Assembly (NCBI GenBank): GCA_023450335.1
Contig: JAEXHA010000122.1
Coordinates: forward strand, 1-34,935
Direction: 5' to 3'
DNA length: 34,935 bases
Origin: Actinomycetes bacterium
GTDB taxonomy: Bacteria; Actinomycetota; Actinomycetes; Actinomycetales; Microbacteriaceae
Part shown: positions 7,401-16,632 of the stretch, in pieces
Position numbering within the stretch: position 1 is the first letter of the stretch
Layout of the letters: each line of letters opens with the position of its first letter
Program-made: the position numbers and the translations under genes
The notes under the pieces: generated by a model
Seen by the model: the letters and a program-made list of their open reading frames with translations, nothing else
Databases searched by the model: none
Told to the model about the DNA's origin: nothing

Positions 7401-7787
7401 ATGGATTGGAAGATCGAGCTCGTCTTCGTTCCGGTCACTGACGTCGACCGCGCGAAGGATTTCTACCTGCGCATCGGGTTCAATGCCGACCATGATCACA
7501 CCCCTACGCCCGGCCTGCGCTTCGTGCAGCTGACTCCGCCCGGATCGGCCTGCTCCATCGCCATCGGCGAGGGGCTGGGCAGCACCCTCGAGCCCGGCCG
7601 GCAGGACACGATCCAGGTCGTCGTCGCCGATGCCGACGCCGCGCTGGCCCAACTGCGCGATGCGGGCGTCGACGCGCGCGGTGTCGACGAGCAGGACTGG
7701 GGCCGCTTCGTCACGTTCGACGACCCCGATGGCAACACCTGGACGCTGCAGCAGCTTCCGCAGTGGAGTGCCGCGGGCAGCGCCTAA
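7401..7787 (+). CDS. VOC-superfamily protein (glyoxalase/bleomycin resistance fold)
   Basis: A 128-residue protein built of two beta-alpha-beta-beta-beta halves. The first half begins WKIELVFVPVTDVDRAKDFYLRIGF, the second is DTIQVVVADADAALAQLRDAGVDARG, and the end FVTFDDPDGNTWTLQQLP is the typical DPDGN-x-W/L closing strand. Members include glyoxalases, extradiol dioxygenases and drug-binding proteins; nothing here singles out one reaction. ATG 7401 follows AGAGAGGA at 7386-7393. It is divergent from the TetR-regulated efflux operon with a shared 164-nt upstream region, so the GTCGAC operator could influence it. Confidence 0.87.
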   Translation: MDWKIELVFVPVTDVDRAKDFYLRIGFNADHDHTPTPGLRFVQLTPPGSACSIAIGEGLGSTLEPGRQDTIQVVVADADAALAQLRDAGVDARGVDEQDWGRFVTFDDPDGNTWTLQQLPQWSAAGSA

Positions 7788-7811
7788 CGCGCTCCGGCTC
7801 AGCCGATCAGA

Positions 7812-8711
7812 TCAGAACGGCAGCCCGCGGACGAAGTCGACCAGCCCCCGCGCCGCGCGCGACAGGCTCGCTCCGCGAGGGAAGGCGATCACCACGCGAA
7901 TCGGCGGGATCTCGTCGCGCACGCGCAGCGCCACCACGGGGTGTCCGTCCGCGGCGAGGGACGAGCCGCCCCGCTGACCGACCAAGGCGTACCCCAGGCC
8001 GCGTCCAACGAGGGCCCTCAGCAGTTCGACGTTCGACGTGCTCAGGCTCGGGTATCCGTGGGGCGCATGCGGGTTCCAGCCTTTCGGCGCGCCGGTCATG
8101 GTGGGAATGTCCAACCGAATGAGTGGTTCGTCGGCGAGGTCTTCGAGCCAGACCTCCCGTTGTTGCGCCAACCGATGCTGGGCCGACACGAGGATGTGCG
8201 GCCGCATCTCCACCACCGGCAGTGAATCGATGTCGTCCGCGAGCCTACGCTCGTACAGGATAGCCGCTTCGATCTCCCCCTCGAGAAGGAGCTGCTGAAG
8301 CGTGTCCTGAGAATCGTCGCGGAACGCGATCCGAAGATCGGGATGCTCGCGGGCGAAGGTGTCGCACACCTCGGGGAGGATCATCAGCCCGAGTGCGGTG
8401 TGACATCCGATTTGCAGGGTGCCCGCGAGCCCCTCCGCGGTGTCGTCTGCCGCGACGTGGATCTCGGTCGCCTTGGCGAGGACGGCGCGGGCCATGGCGA
8501 GCACTTCCTTGCCGATCGGGGTCAGGGTGATCCCCTTGGCGCGTCGGCGGATGAGCAATTGCATGCCTAGCGCCCGCTCCAGTTCGCTCAGAGCGCTGCC
8601 GAGGCTGACCGGTGAGATGTGGCAGCGGTCTGCCGCCGCGCGGATCTTTCCCGTCTCGGCCGTGGCGACGAGGTACTCGAGCTGCCGGAGCGTGAACAGG
8701 GTCTGCGCCAC
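7812..8711 (-). CDS. LysR-family transcriptional regulator
   Basis: A 299-residue protein. Its winged helix opens with FTLRQLEYLVATAETGKIRAAADRCHISPVSLGSALSELERALGMQLLIRRRAKGITLTPIG, the standard LysR N-terminus, and the rest is the two-lobed effector domain starting at GTLQIGCHTALGLMILP. A GTG start at 8711 is chosen: GGGAAGGG lies 8-10 nt upstream and the protein then begins just before FTLRQLEYL, as is usual. An ATG at 8732 is possible but has no ribosome binding site. The gene is divergent from the ten-gene catabolic operon and is its likely activator, with the operon's substrate or an intermediate as effector. Confidence 0.88.
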   Translation of the reverse strand: MAQTLFTLRQLEYLVATAETGKIRAAADRCHISPVSLGSALSELERALGMQLLIRRRAKGITLTPIGKEVLAMARAVLAKATEIHVAADDTAEGLAGTLQIGCHTALGLMILPEVCDTFAREHPDLRIAFRDDSQDTLQQLLLEGEIEAAILYERRLADDIDSLPVVEMRPHILVSAQHRLAQQREVWLEDLADEPLIRLDIPTMTGAPKGWNPHAPHGYPSLSTSNVELLRALVGRGLGYALVGQRGGSSLAADGHPVVALRVRDEIPPIRVVIAFPRGASLSRAARGLVDFVRGLPF

Positions 8712-8745
8712 GGGTACACCCTTCCCGAGCATTCTGATAAACAAG

Positions 8746-8775
8746 TTAAAAACTATTAGATAACGTTAATAGTAA
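8746..8775. promoter_or_regulatory. AT-rich LysR-type operator between lysR and the catabolic operon
   Basis: CTATTA (8753-8758) and TAATAG (8767-8772) form a perfect inverted repeat with an 8-bp spacer, and T8756-N11-A8768 fits the LysR T-N11-A pattern. A further palindrome TAACGTTA sits in the centre (8761-8768). The patch is strikingly AT-rich against the surrounding high-GC DNA. Possible -35 TTAAAA (8746-8751) and -10 TAGTAA (8770-8775) elements face the operon. Confidence 0.6.
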
Positions 8776-8895
8776 TGGTTTCCATGTTTTTCTGCGACGT
8801 GCAGGATGGACATCGCGCCCCGCGCCGACCTCCCACCCGGACCCCGGCAGAGGCGATGAACAGTGGGTACGTCAACGGTGACACGAGGAGAGGCA

Positions 8896-10509
8896 ATGAT
8901 GCCGGTTCGCAAGACAGGACGATCACGAGTACGCACGTTGTTGATCGGCGCCGTGGCGCTGTCGATGGCGGGCGGTCTGGCGGGGTGTGCCGACAGCGAG
9001 GCGCCGGCGTCTGCCCCGGCCGATGTCTCGGCCGAGGCACGTGCCGGCGGGGACCTGACGATGCTCGCCTATGTGCCGCTGCGGTCCTTCGACCCTGCCG
9101 AGAACGACACACTCGCCAGCACGGGCGACGGCAGCCGGATGTCGGCCATTTACGACTACTTGTTCTCCCTCGATCCGGCCACGGGCGAAGTCGTACCGCG
9201 GATCGGCAAGAGCCTGACGCCGAACGATGACGGCACCGTGTGGACGCTCACCCTCAACGATGACGTGACGTTTTCGGATGGCACCGACCTCGACGCCGAA
9301 GCGGTCAAGTTCACCTGGGAGCACATCCGCGATACCGGCGTCGCGCGTATCGGTCAGACGATCACCTCTTGGAAGCTCGAGGTCACGGACCCCCTCGCTT
9401 TGACAATCGGCCTCCCCGCACCGAACAAGCAGCTCGACAAGACCATCGCCGACTCGCTGCCGTTCGTGATCTCGCCCACCGCGTACCAGAACGACCCCCA
9501 CGGTTTCGCGAAGAATCCGGTCGGAGCGGGGCCATTCCTCCTCGAGAAAGCGGTCGCCGACGACTACGAGACCTACGTCGCGAACGAGGATTACTGGAAG
9601 GAAGGCTTGCCGAAGCTCGACTCCATCCGGATCGAACTCATCGCCGATGCCGCCCAACGCGTGAACACGATCGCTTCCGGCGAAGCCGACATGCAGGCGC
9701 CCGAGTCGGGGACGGACCTCTCACTGCTCGCGACGGCCGAATCGGAGGGGCTCGTCGACGACACGATCCTGCAGAGCGGCGGCGGCTGGATCTACTTCAA
9801 CAACACGCGCCCACCTTTCGACGATCCGCGTGCACGCCGCGCCGTCTATTTGGCGCTGGATCGCGAGCAGCTCGCCCAGGTCGCACTCGGTTCGCCCGAC
9901 GCGCAGGCGATCGACACGATGTTCGTCAGCGATTCGCCGTTCTTCGAGGATGACCTGTCCTTCCCCGAGACCGACGCGGAGCAAGCGCAGGAGCTGTTCG
10001 ACGAGCTCGCTGCGGAGGGCAGCCCCGTCGACTTCACCTACGTCAACATGGCCGGTGCCGTGAACTCGCGCACCGCACAGTTCATCCAGGCGCAGCTCAC
10101 GCAGTTCGAGAACGTCGCCATGACGATCGACACGATCGATGTGACGGCGGCCCGCGAGCGCGTCTTCCTCAAGAAGGACTACGACATGAGCCCCTACCCG
10201 GGCGCGTACAAGTATCCCGACCCGGAGCCGGGGCTGTTCAACCTGCTGGCCACCGACGCCAGCTTCAACACCACCGGCTACTCCAACCCCGAGGTGGACG
10301 CGGCTCTCGAGGCGGCTCGGCAGACCACGGACGCAGACGCCCGCAAGAAGCACTACCGGACCGTCCAAGAGCATTTCATGGAGGACCTGCCCGGCCTGTT
10401 CACCTACACCGCGACACTGTCGACGATCCTGACGCAGGACGTCACGGGTTTGTTGTACAACGCGCGCGGCCTGGTGATCTGGGACGAACTCGGGTTCAAG
10501 GAGAAGTAG
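8896..10509 (+). CDS. ABC transporter substrate-binding lipoprotein, SBP_bac_5 (DppA/OppA) family
   Basis: A 537-residue extracellular binding protein. The N-terminus has a basic region (RKTGRSRVRT), a hydrophobic stretch and lipobox LAGC, so it is predicted to be lipid-anchored at Cys about 35. The mature part has family 5 landmarks: PLRSFDPAENDTLAS, a WTLTLNDDVTFSDGTDLDAEAVKFTWE block, NPVGAGPFLLEK and a lobe-return segment with DPRARRAVYLALDREQLA. Family members bind peptides, nickel complexes, sugars or opines. The start is either of two adjacent ATGs (8896 or 8899) after GAGGAGAGG. It heads the ten-gene operon and likely sets which compound is imported for the downstream enzymes. Confidence 0.92.
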   Translation: MMPVRKTGRSRVRTLLIGAVALSMAGGLAGCADSEAPASAPADVSAEARAGGDLTMLAYVPLRSFDPAENDTLASTGDGSRMSAIYDYLFSLDPATGEVVPRIGKSLTPNDDGTVWTLTLNDDVTFSDGTDLDAEAVKFTWEHIRDTGVARIGQTITSWKLEVTDPLALTIGLPAPNKQLDKTIADSLPFVISPTAYQNDPHGFAKNPVGAGPFLLEKAVADDYETYVANEDYWKEGLPKLDSIRIELIADAAQRVNTIASGEADMQAPESGTDLSLLATAESEGLVDDTILQSGGGWIYFNNTRPPFDDPRARRAVYLALDREQLAQVALGSPDAQAIDTMFVSDSPFFEDDLSFPETDAEQAQELFDELAAEGSPVDFTYVNMAGAVNSRTAQFIQAQLTQFENVAMTIDTIDVTAARERVFLKKDYDMSPYPGAYKYPDPEPGLFNLLATDASFNTTGYSNPEVDAALEAARQTTDADARKKHYRTVQEHFMEDLPGLFTYTATLSTILTQDVTGLLYNARGLVIWDELGFKEK

Positions 10510-10572
10510 CCGAATGGCGGATCATGCCGCGCCGCACTCACCGACGCTGATCGCGGATAGAGGTGGTCACCC

Positions 10573-11529
10573 GTGCTGAGACAGATCGGCATCCGCCTCA
10601 CGCGGGTGATCCCCGTCGCATTGATCATCACGCTGCTGGCCACGGCCGCGGTGGATCTGATGCCCGGATCGGCCGCGATCGCGATCCTGGGGAATGACGC
10701 CACGCCCGAACAGGTCGCGGCCCTGAACCAGGAACTCGGCCTCGACCAGCCGTTTCTGACCCGCTACCTCGCCTGGCTGGGCGGGGCGCTGCACGGAGAC
10801 CTCGGCACATCGCTGCGTCTGGACACACCTGTGACCGAGGTGCTTCTCCAACGCATCCCGGTCACCGCCGAGATCGCCGCGCTCGCCATCGTGATGGCGC
10901 TGCTGATCGCTGTGCCGCTCGCGCTGAAGTCCGGATCGACGGTAGGCAGCTACTTCGACCGGATCACCTCGGGCACCTCGGCCGGCGTGCTCGCCCTGCC
11001 CTCCTTCGCCGCGGCTGTCATCCTCATTCTGATCTTCTCGATCCAGCTGGGCTGGTTCCCCGTCAGCGGCTGGGTGAGCTTCGCGGAGGACCCGCTGGGC
11101 AACCTGCGCCACGCATTCCTGCCCGCGCTCGTGCTGGCCTTGGCAGAGGCGGCGGTGTTCTATCGCCTGCTGCGCAACGACGTGATTGCGACGCTGCGCG
11201 AGACGTTCATCCTCGCCGCACGCGCACGCGGGATGGAGCGGGCATACATTCTCTTCCGGCACGCGCTGCGCCCGTCGATGTTCTCTCTCATCACCGTCAT
11301 GGGTCTCGCGCTCGGGCGACTGCTGGGCGGGGCGCTCATCGTGGAGGTACTGTTCGCGTTGCCCGGCCTGGGTGCACTCCTGCTGCAGTCTGTGCCCTCG
11401 CGGGATATTCCCGTGATCCAGGGGATCGTCCTCGTGATGGCGCTCGTCTACGTATTCGCCAACATCGCGGTCGACCTCGCCTACGCTGCGATAGACCCGC
11501 GCATCCGTACTTCGAAGGCGGCCGCATGA
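10573..11529 (+). CDS. ABC transporter permease, DppB/OppB type
   Basis: A 318-residue membrane protein with about six helices. The N-terminus IGIRLTRVIPVALIITLLATAAVDLMPG and the following loop TPEQVAALNQELGLDQPFLTRYLAWLGGALHGDLGTSL are the DppB hallmark. The cytoplasmic EAA-like coupling loop is ARARGMERAYILFRHALRPSMFSLITVMG. A GTG start at 10573 is used with AGAGG at 10559-10563. The gene lies 63 nt after the binding-protein gene and overlaps the next permease by 4 nt (ATGA). Together they form the heterodimeric channel of the importer. Confidence 0.92.
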   Translation: MLRQIGIRLTRVIPVALIITLLATAAVDLMPGSAAIAILGNDATPEQVAALNQELGLDQPFLTRYLAWLGGALHGDLGTSLRLDTPVTEVLLQRIPVTAEIAALAIVMALLIAVPLALKSGSTVGSYFDRITSGTSAGVLALPSFAAAVILILIFSIQLGWFPVSGWVSFAEDPLGNLRHAFLPALVLALAEAAVFYRLLRNDVIATLRETFILAARARGMERAYILFRHALRPSMFSLITVMGLALGRLLGGALIVEVLFALPGLGALLLQSVPSRDIPVIQGIVLVMALVYVFANIAVDLAYAAIDPRIRTSKAAA

Positions 11530-12428
11530 TGGTAGACACCCTTCGACCACCCCGCCCCGCTGCGACCACCGAGGCGCTTGTCACCCGCTCCCTGCGCCGG
11601 CGACCACGCACGCGCGGCGCGCGCGATGTCGGCATCTGGCTCGCGACTGCCTGGCTGGCGGCTCTGACGCTCGCCGCGATCTTCGTCTCGGCGCTCCCGC
11701 TCCCCTCTTACGACCAGATCGTCGGCACCCCGTACCAGCCGCTATTCAGCCCCGATGCGGTGCTGGGCACCGATTCGATCGGACGCAGCATCCTCTCCCG
11801 CGCGCTCTACGGAGCCCGCGCATCGTTCACGATCGGCTTTCTCGCCGCGGCGGCCGGTGTCGTCCTCGGCGGGTTGCTCGGCCTCATCGCAGGGCACTTT
11901 CGGGGCTTCGTGGAAGCGATCGTGGACATCCTCGCCGAGGTGGTGCAGGCGTTCCCCGCGATGCTGTTTCTCGTTGCCCTCGCGGCCGCGGTCCGCCCCA
12001 GCATTACGACGCTGACCGTGACCTTGGCTGTTCTCATGATCCCGGCATTTGCTCGCCTGACGAAGGGTGCTGTGGTCGCACAGTCCACCCGGGAGTTCGT
12101 CACTGCCGCGCGGGGCATGGGCGCCGGGCACCTTCGCATCATGTTCCGCGAGGTCCTCCCGAACACGGTCATGAGCCTGGTGTCGTTCAGCATCATCGCA
12201 GTCGCGCTCTTGATTGTGGTCGAAGGCTCGGTGAGCTTCCTCGGGTACGGCATCCCGGCGCCGTACCCGAGCTGGGGCGGGATGATCGCCGAGGCGCAGG
12301 ATCAGCTGCGCGAGCATCCGTCAGCCGCCCTGGTGCCGATCGTGCTGCTGTTCCTCACGGTCTTCTCCCTGAACTCGATCGGTGACTGGCTGCGTGACCG
12401 ATTCGACGTCGGCCAGTCCCAGCTGTGA
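11526..12428 (+). CDS. ABC transporter permease, DppC/OppC type
   Basis: A 300-residue permease with an N-terminal cytoplasmic tail rich in Arg and Pro, then six likely helices. DppC landmarks are the LFSPDAVLGTDSIGRSILSRALYGARASFTIGF segment and the EAA loop TAARGMGAGHLRIMFREVLPNTVMSLVSF, followed by EGSVSFLGYGIPAPYPSWGGMIAEAQ. Its start overlaps the stop of the first permease by ATGA, so translation is coupled. It forms the second half of the membrane channel with the DppB-like protein. Confidence 0.92.
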   Translation: MMVDTLRPPRPAATTEALVTRSLRRRPRTRGARDVGIWLATAWLAALTLAAIFVSALPLPSYDQIVGTPYQPLFSPDAVLGTDSIGRSILSRALYGARASFTIGFLAAAAGVVLGGLLGLIAGHFRGFVEAIVDILAEVVQAFPAMLFLVALAAAVRPSITTLTVTLAVLMIPAFARLTKGAVVAQSTREFVTAARGMGAGHLRIMFREVLPNTVMSLVSFSIIAVALLIVVEGSVSFLGYGIPAPYPSWGGMIAEAQDQLREHPSAALVPIVLLFLTVFSLNSIGDWLRDRFDVGQSQL

Positions 12429-12444
12429 GGTGAAGAGCTTTTCC

Positions 12445-13482
12445 ATGACGTATTCAGTAACCGCGGACGCCGTCGGCTCCCTGTCGGCGACCGGCGACAT
12501 CGTCCTGCGCGTGGAGGACCTCTCGTGCGTCCTGCATACGCCTCGCGGCGAAGTGCGCGCGGTCGACGATGTGTCCTTCGATCTGGTCCGCGGCCAGACT
12601 CTCGGGATCGCCGGGGAATCCGGCTCGGGCAAGAGCCTTCTCTCACGCTCGATCATGCGGATCGCGCCCGGCTCGGCCGAAGTGACAGGTCGCGTGATCT
12701 TGAACGGGACCGACTTGCTGAAGGTGCCGAGTCGGCGCTTGGGCGCCTACCTCGGACCTCAGATCGCGATGGTCTTCCAGGATCCGATGACGGCGCTGAA
12801 CCCGACGCTGCCGATCGAGCGCCAACTCACCGAGGCACCTCGACGGCATCTGGGGCTGTCCGCCGATCAGGCGCGCACGCGGGCGCTCGAGCTGCTCGAC
12901 GTCGTAGGCATCCCCGAGCCCCACAAACGGCTCAGACAGTACCCCCACCAGCTGTCGGGTGGCATGCGGCAGCGTGTGGTCATCGCGATCGCCCTGTCGT
13001 GCGACCCGGACGTACTCATCGCTGACGAGGCGACGACCGCGCTCGACGTCACTGTGCAGCGGCAGATCCTGGATCTCCTCCAGGAGATCCAGCGGGAACG
13101 CCGCATGAGCGTCCTGATGGTCAGTCACGACCTGGGCGTGCTGGCGGGTCGAGCCGATCGGATCATGGTGATGTACGGGGGCCGTGTCATGGAGACGGCC
13201 GCCACGGCTGACCTGTTCCGCGAGCGGCGTCATCGCTACACCGATGCACTCTTGCGCGCGATCCCCCGACTCGACACCCCTAGGCACAGCCTTCTCACCG
13301 CCATCGCCGGGTCGCCTCCGGACGCGGCGGCGCGGATGTCAGGGTGTCGGTTCGCCCCCCGCTGCGAGGTCGCGCAGGACGACTGCCGCACCGAACGTCC
13401 CGTCGAGCAGCATGTGCCCGCCGAAGCCGACCATCGATTCGTCTGCCATCACCCGATTATCGTCGGCGAAGGGAACCTGTGA
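12445..13482 (+). CDS. Oligopeptide-type ABC transporter ATP-binding protein, DppD-like
   Basis: A 345-residue ATPase. Walker A is GESGSGKSL, the Q-loop is MVFQDPMTALNP, the signature LSGGMRQRVVIAIAL, and Walker B is VLIADEATTALDVTVQ. In the last, Ala replaces the usual Pro after the catalytic Glu (DEPTTALD is common), a mild change that leaves the Glu in place. The C-terminal oligo_HPY region has the four-cysteine-type motif beginning SGCRFAPRCEVAQDDC, which in DppD proteins holds an iron-sulphur cluster. It lies 16 nt after the second permease and one base before the next ATPase gene. Confidence 0.92.
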   Translation: MTYSVTADAVGSLSATGDIVLRVEDLSCVLHTPRGEVRAVDDVSFDLVRGQTLGIAGESGSGKSLLSRSIMRIAPGSAEVTGRVILNGTDLLKVPSRRLGAYLGPQIAMVFQDPMTALNPTLPIERQLTEAPRRHLGLSADQARTRALELLDVVGIPEPHKRLRQYPHQLSGGMRQRVVIAIALSCDPDVLIADEATTALDVTVQRQILDLLQEIQRERRMSVLMVSHDLGVLAGRADRIMVMYGGRVMETAATADLFRERRHRYTDALLRAIPRLDTPRHSLLTAIAGSPPDAAARMSGCRFAPRCEVAQDDCRTERPVEQHVPAEADHRFVCHHPIIVGEGNL

Positions 13483-13483
13483 G

Positions 13484-14509
13484 ATGACGGCCACGCAACT
13501 GAACGCGCACATCCTGGCGGTTCCCGACGCCCCGCCGCTGCTCGAGGTGACCCACCTCGTGCAGTCGTTCCGGGTTCCCGGCGGGACGGTTCACGCCGTC
13601 GACGACGTCAGCTTCGTGGTGCATCGCGGCGAGTCCGTCGCCCTCGTCGGCGAATCGGGCTGCGGAAAGTCCACGCTGGCGCGCACGATCATGCGATTGC
13701 CCAAGCCCACGGCAGGCTCCGTCCGCTTCCGTGGCGAGGATCTCGCTGCCGCGACACCGCGCGCGCTGCGCCGGACGCTCCGACACATGCAGATGATCTT
13801 TCAGGACCCCATCTCGTCCCTCAACCCGCGACGGCGCGTCCGCGACATCATCGCCGAGGGTCTGCGCATCCACCGGATTCCGCGCGAACGCGTGGTCCCT
13901 CGCGTCGAGCAGATAATGGCCGAGGTCGGTCTGGACGTGACGACGATGGCGGATCGCCGCCCGGGCGACTTCTCCGGGGGCCAGTGCCAGCGCATCGCGA
14001 TCGCGCGGGCGATGGCGATGGAGCCCCAGCTTCTGATCTGCGACGAACCGGTGTCCGCGCTCGATGTCTCCGTGCAGGCGCAGGTACTCAATCTGCTTGA
14101 ACGGATGCGCGCATCGCGCCACCTGTCGATGCTGTTCATCTCTCATGATCTGTCGGTTGTGCGCAACGTGAGTGACCGCGTCGCGGTGATGTACCTGGGC
14201 AAGATCGTCGAGATCGGGCCCACCGACGACATCTATGCTGCCCCGGCCCATCCCTACACGAAGGCGCTTCTCGACTCGCTGCCGACGCCCGATCCGGCCG
14301 CCATGCAGCCTCCGGTCACGTTGCATGGCGAACTGCCCTCGCCGTTGAACCCGCCCAGCGGATGCCGGTTCCGCACGCGCTGCCCGATCGCGCAGCCGGT
14401 CTGTGCCCAGCACGAGCCCGCCCCGCGCCACGTCGGCAACGGACGACAGGTGTCCTGCCACTTCCCGCTGGTCGACATCGTCGGCGCCGAGGACCGGGAG
14501 GCCGCGTGA
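13484..14509 (+). CDS. Oligopeptide-type ABC transporter ATP-binding protein, DppF-like
   Basis: A 341-residue ATPase that completes the importer. Walker A GESGCGKST, Q-loop MIFQDPISSLNPRRRV, signature FSGGQCQRIAIARAMA and Walker B LLICDEPVSALDVSVQ are all intact. The C-terminus contains SGCRFRTRCPIAQPVCAQHEP, the oligo_HPY domain with its cysteines. The gene starts one base after the previous stop and its own stop overlaps the GTG start of the reductase gene (GTGA), which ties the importer and the enzymes into one transcript. Confidence 0.92.
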   Translation: MTATQLNAHILAVPDAPPLLEVTHLVQSFRVPGGTVHAVDDVSFVVHRGESVALVGESGCGKSTLARTIMRLPKPTAGSVRFRGEDLAAATPRALRRTLRHMQMIFQDPISSLNPRRRVRDIIAEGLRIHRIPRERVVPRVEQIMAEVGLDVTTMADRRPGDFSGGQCQRIAIARAMAMEPQLLICDEPVSALDVSVQAQVLNLLERMRASRHLSMLFISHDLSVVRNVSDRVAVMYLGKIVEIGPTDDIYAAPAHPYTKALLDSLPTPDPAAMQPPVTLHGELPSPLNPPSGCRFRTRCPIAQPVCAQHEPAPRHVGNGRQVSCHFPLVDIVGAEDREAA

Positions 14510-15453
14510 CCGAGCCGATGCTCACTGTCTGTGTCGCGGCAGTTGAAACCGTCGCACCCGGCGTCCGGCGTTTCGTGCTCGTCCGTCCCGATGGGCGTGA
14601 CCTCCCGTCGTGGACGCCGGGGTCTCACATCGACCTGATGCTCCCGCGCAACCTGGTGCGGCAGTACTCGCTGTGCGGCGATCCGGACGACCCCACACGC
14701 TGGGAGATCGCCGTCCTGCGCGAGCAGGCGAGCGCGGGGGGCTCGGAGCACCTGCACGACGCGGTCGACGCGGGCACGACCCTCCTCGTACGTGGCCCGC
14801 GCAACCACTTCGAGCTCCGCCCAGCCGAGCACTACGTGTTCATCGCCGGCGGTGTCGGGATCACGCCGTTGCTGCCGATGCTCGCACAAGCGGATCGGCG
14901 CGGCCTCTCCTGGACGTTGCACTTCGCAGGTCGGTCGATGCGCACGATGCCGTATGCGGCTGAGCTGTCCACCCGATACAGTGACCGCGTCGAGCTGTAC
15001 CCGTCGGACGAAGGCCGCCGTCTCTCGGTCGACGCTGTGACCAAGGGTGCACCGGCCACGGCGGGGATATACGCCTGCGGGCCCGAGCGTCTGCTCGCCG
15101 CCGTCGACGCGGCGTCGCGACAGCGCCCGCCAGGCTCGGTGCAGGTGGAGCGGTTCGCCCCCAAACCGATCGAGACGCGGCCGAACACGGCGTTCACCGT
15201 CGAGCTGGAATCCAGCCGGCTGGAGCTGGCGGTCGATGAGGGGCTCACCATCCTCGACGTCGTGCGGCGGGCGGGAATCGAAGTCGAGTCGTCCTGCGAG
15301 GAGGGCACCTGCGGCACATGCGAAACTGTCGTGCTGGAGGGCGACCCCGACCATCGCGACAGCGTCTTGAGCGCATTCGAGCAGGACCTGGGAGACACGA
15401 TGATGATCTGCGTATCGCGTGCCTGCGGCAAGAGGCTCGTGCTGGATCTGTGA
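14506..15453 (+). CDS. Phthalate-dioxygenase-reductase-type flavoprotein with C-terminal 2Fe-2S ferredoxin domain
   Basis: A 315-residue electron-transfer enzyme. The flavin-binding motif is RQYSL (52-56), the NAD-binding motif GGVGITP (115-121) with CGPE at 191-194, and the plant-type 2Fe-2S domain binds its cluster through Cys264, Cys269, Cys272 and Cys302. The order flavin, NAD, ferredoxin is that of phthalate dioxygenase reductase and vanillate demethylase subunit VanB. Such reductases pass electrons from NAD(P)H to a Rieske oxygenase. No oxygenase is encoded in the operon; only a small Rieske protein (16629-17015) is available as a partner here. A GTG start at 14506 overlaps the preceding stop. 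Confidence 0.9.
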   Translation: MTEPMLTVCVAAVETVAPGVRRFVLVRPDGRDLPSWTPGSHIDLMLPRNLVRQYSLCGDPDDPTRWEIAVLREQASAGGSEHLHDAVDAGTTLLVRGPRNHFELRPAEHYVFIAGGVGITPLLPMLAQADRRGLSWTLHFAGRSMRTMPYAAELSTRYSDRVELYPSDEGRRLSVDAVTKGAPATAGIYACGPERLLAAVDAASRQRPPGSVQVERFAPKPIETRPNTAFTVELESSRLELAVDEGLTILDVVRRAGIEVESSCEEGTCGTCETVVLEGDPDHRDSVLSAFEQDLGDTMMICVSRACGKRLVLDL

Positions 15454-15501
15454 CCGCATGCCGGCGCTCATGACCACGCCCGACGGGAAGAGGAAGACAA
15501 C

Positions 15502-16632
15502 GTGACACGACAGCAGCGCTCCTTCGAGCACTCGATCATCGACGTCGACGTCCACCAGCGGTGGCGGCGCTCGACCGAACTCCTCGAGCGACTGCCGGCG
15601 CGCTGGCGCGACTACGCGCTGAGCCGGACGGGGGGCGCCATCGGGGCATTCATGCCGGCGGGGCTCACCTACCCGTTCCAGCGCGGCGTGAACAAGCGTT
15701 TGGAGGCCGTGCCAGAGGACGGCATGGGCACGAGCTTCGAGCTGATGAAGGCACAGTACCTCGACCGGTATCCGATGCTGGAGGCAGTCAACCTCACGTT
15801 CGACGTCGGACAGGAAGTCGCCCAGCGCAACCCCGAGTACAGCGCCGCGCTGTCGACGGCCATGAATGACTGGGTCTGCGAGACCTGGCTCGAGTACGAC
15901 CCGCGGATGCGCACCGTCATCGTGGTGCCGCCCGAGCTCCCCGAGCGGGCGGTCGCGGAGATCCACCGGATGGCACCTAACCCGAAGGTCACGGGCGTTC
16001 TCATCGCGTGGAACCCGTTCGGCAAGCCGCTGGGGCACCCGGTGTACGACCCGATCTACCGTGCCGCTGAAGAGCACGGCCTGCCCATCATCCTCCACGG
16101 CGCGGCAGGCGAGACAGAGGGTGGCCTTGCCCACACCAGCGCCGGCGGACTGCCGGGTTCCCGTCTCGAATGGCACACGCTGCTGCAACAGCCGACCCTG
16201 AGCCACCTAGCCAGCTTCGTCACGCAGGGCACGTTCGAGAAGTTCGCATCGCTGAAGGTGCTGGTGCTGGAGACCGGACTCGCCTGGATCCCCAACTTCT
16301 TCTGGCGCCTCGACCGCTTCTGGCCGGAGATGCGTGCCGAGAGCGAATGGGTGAAGCGCCTGCCCAGCGAGTACCTGCGCGAGCACGTGAAGTTCAGCAC
16401 TCAGCCGATGGAACTCACACCCCGCAAGGAACAGCTCATCGAGCTGTTCGAGGCGTTCGGAGGCATGGACGAACTCCTGTGCTTCTCGAGCGACTACCCG
16501 CATTGGGACGCGGACGACCCGCTCTACGTGGCGAGCCGGCTGCCGAAGGAATGGCTGCCGAAGCTGTTCTCCGAGAATGCGCGGTCGATGCTGCGACTGC
16601 TGCCGGTCGCGCAGGAGCAGGTTCCCGCATGA
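15502..16632 (+). CDS. Amidohydrolase-2 (ACMSD-like, COG2159) family metal-dependent hydrolase/decarboxylase
   Basis: A 376-residue TIM-barrel protein of the amidohydrolase-2 group, which contains decarboxylases and hydrolases of aromatic or cyclic acids. Likely metal and catalytic positions are Asp16 and His18 (DVDVHQ, in place of the usual HxH), His199 (IILHG), Glu257 (LVLETGLAWIP) and Asp331 with His334 (SSDYPHWDADDP). All are present, so it should be active. A GTG start at 15502 follows GGAAGAGGAAG. It sits 48 nt after the reductase and overlaps the Rieske gene. Its closest relative in the window is the degenerate paralogue at 17012. The substrate is unknown. Confidence 0.88.
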   Translation: MTRQQRSFEHSIIDVDVHQRWRRSTELLERLPARWRDYALSRTGGAIGAFMPAGLTYPFQRGVNKRLEAVPEDGMGTSFELMKAQYLDRYPMLEAVNLTFDVGQEVAQRNPEYSAALSTAMNDWVCETWLEYDPRMRTVIVVPPELPERAVAEIHRMAPNPKVTGVLIAWNPFGKPLGHPVYDPIYRAAEEHGLPIILHGAAGETEGGLAHTSAGGLPGSRLEWHTLLQQPTLSHLASFVTQGTFEKFASLKVLVLETGLAWIPNFFWRLDRFWPEMRAESEWVKRLPSEYLREHVKFSTQPMELTPRKEQLIELFEAFGGMDELLCFSSDYPHWDADDPLYVASRLPKEWLPKLFSENARSMLRLLPVAQEQVPA

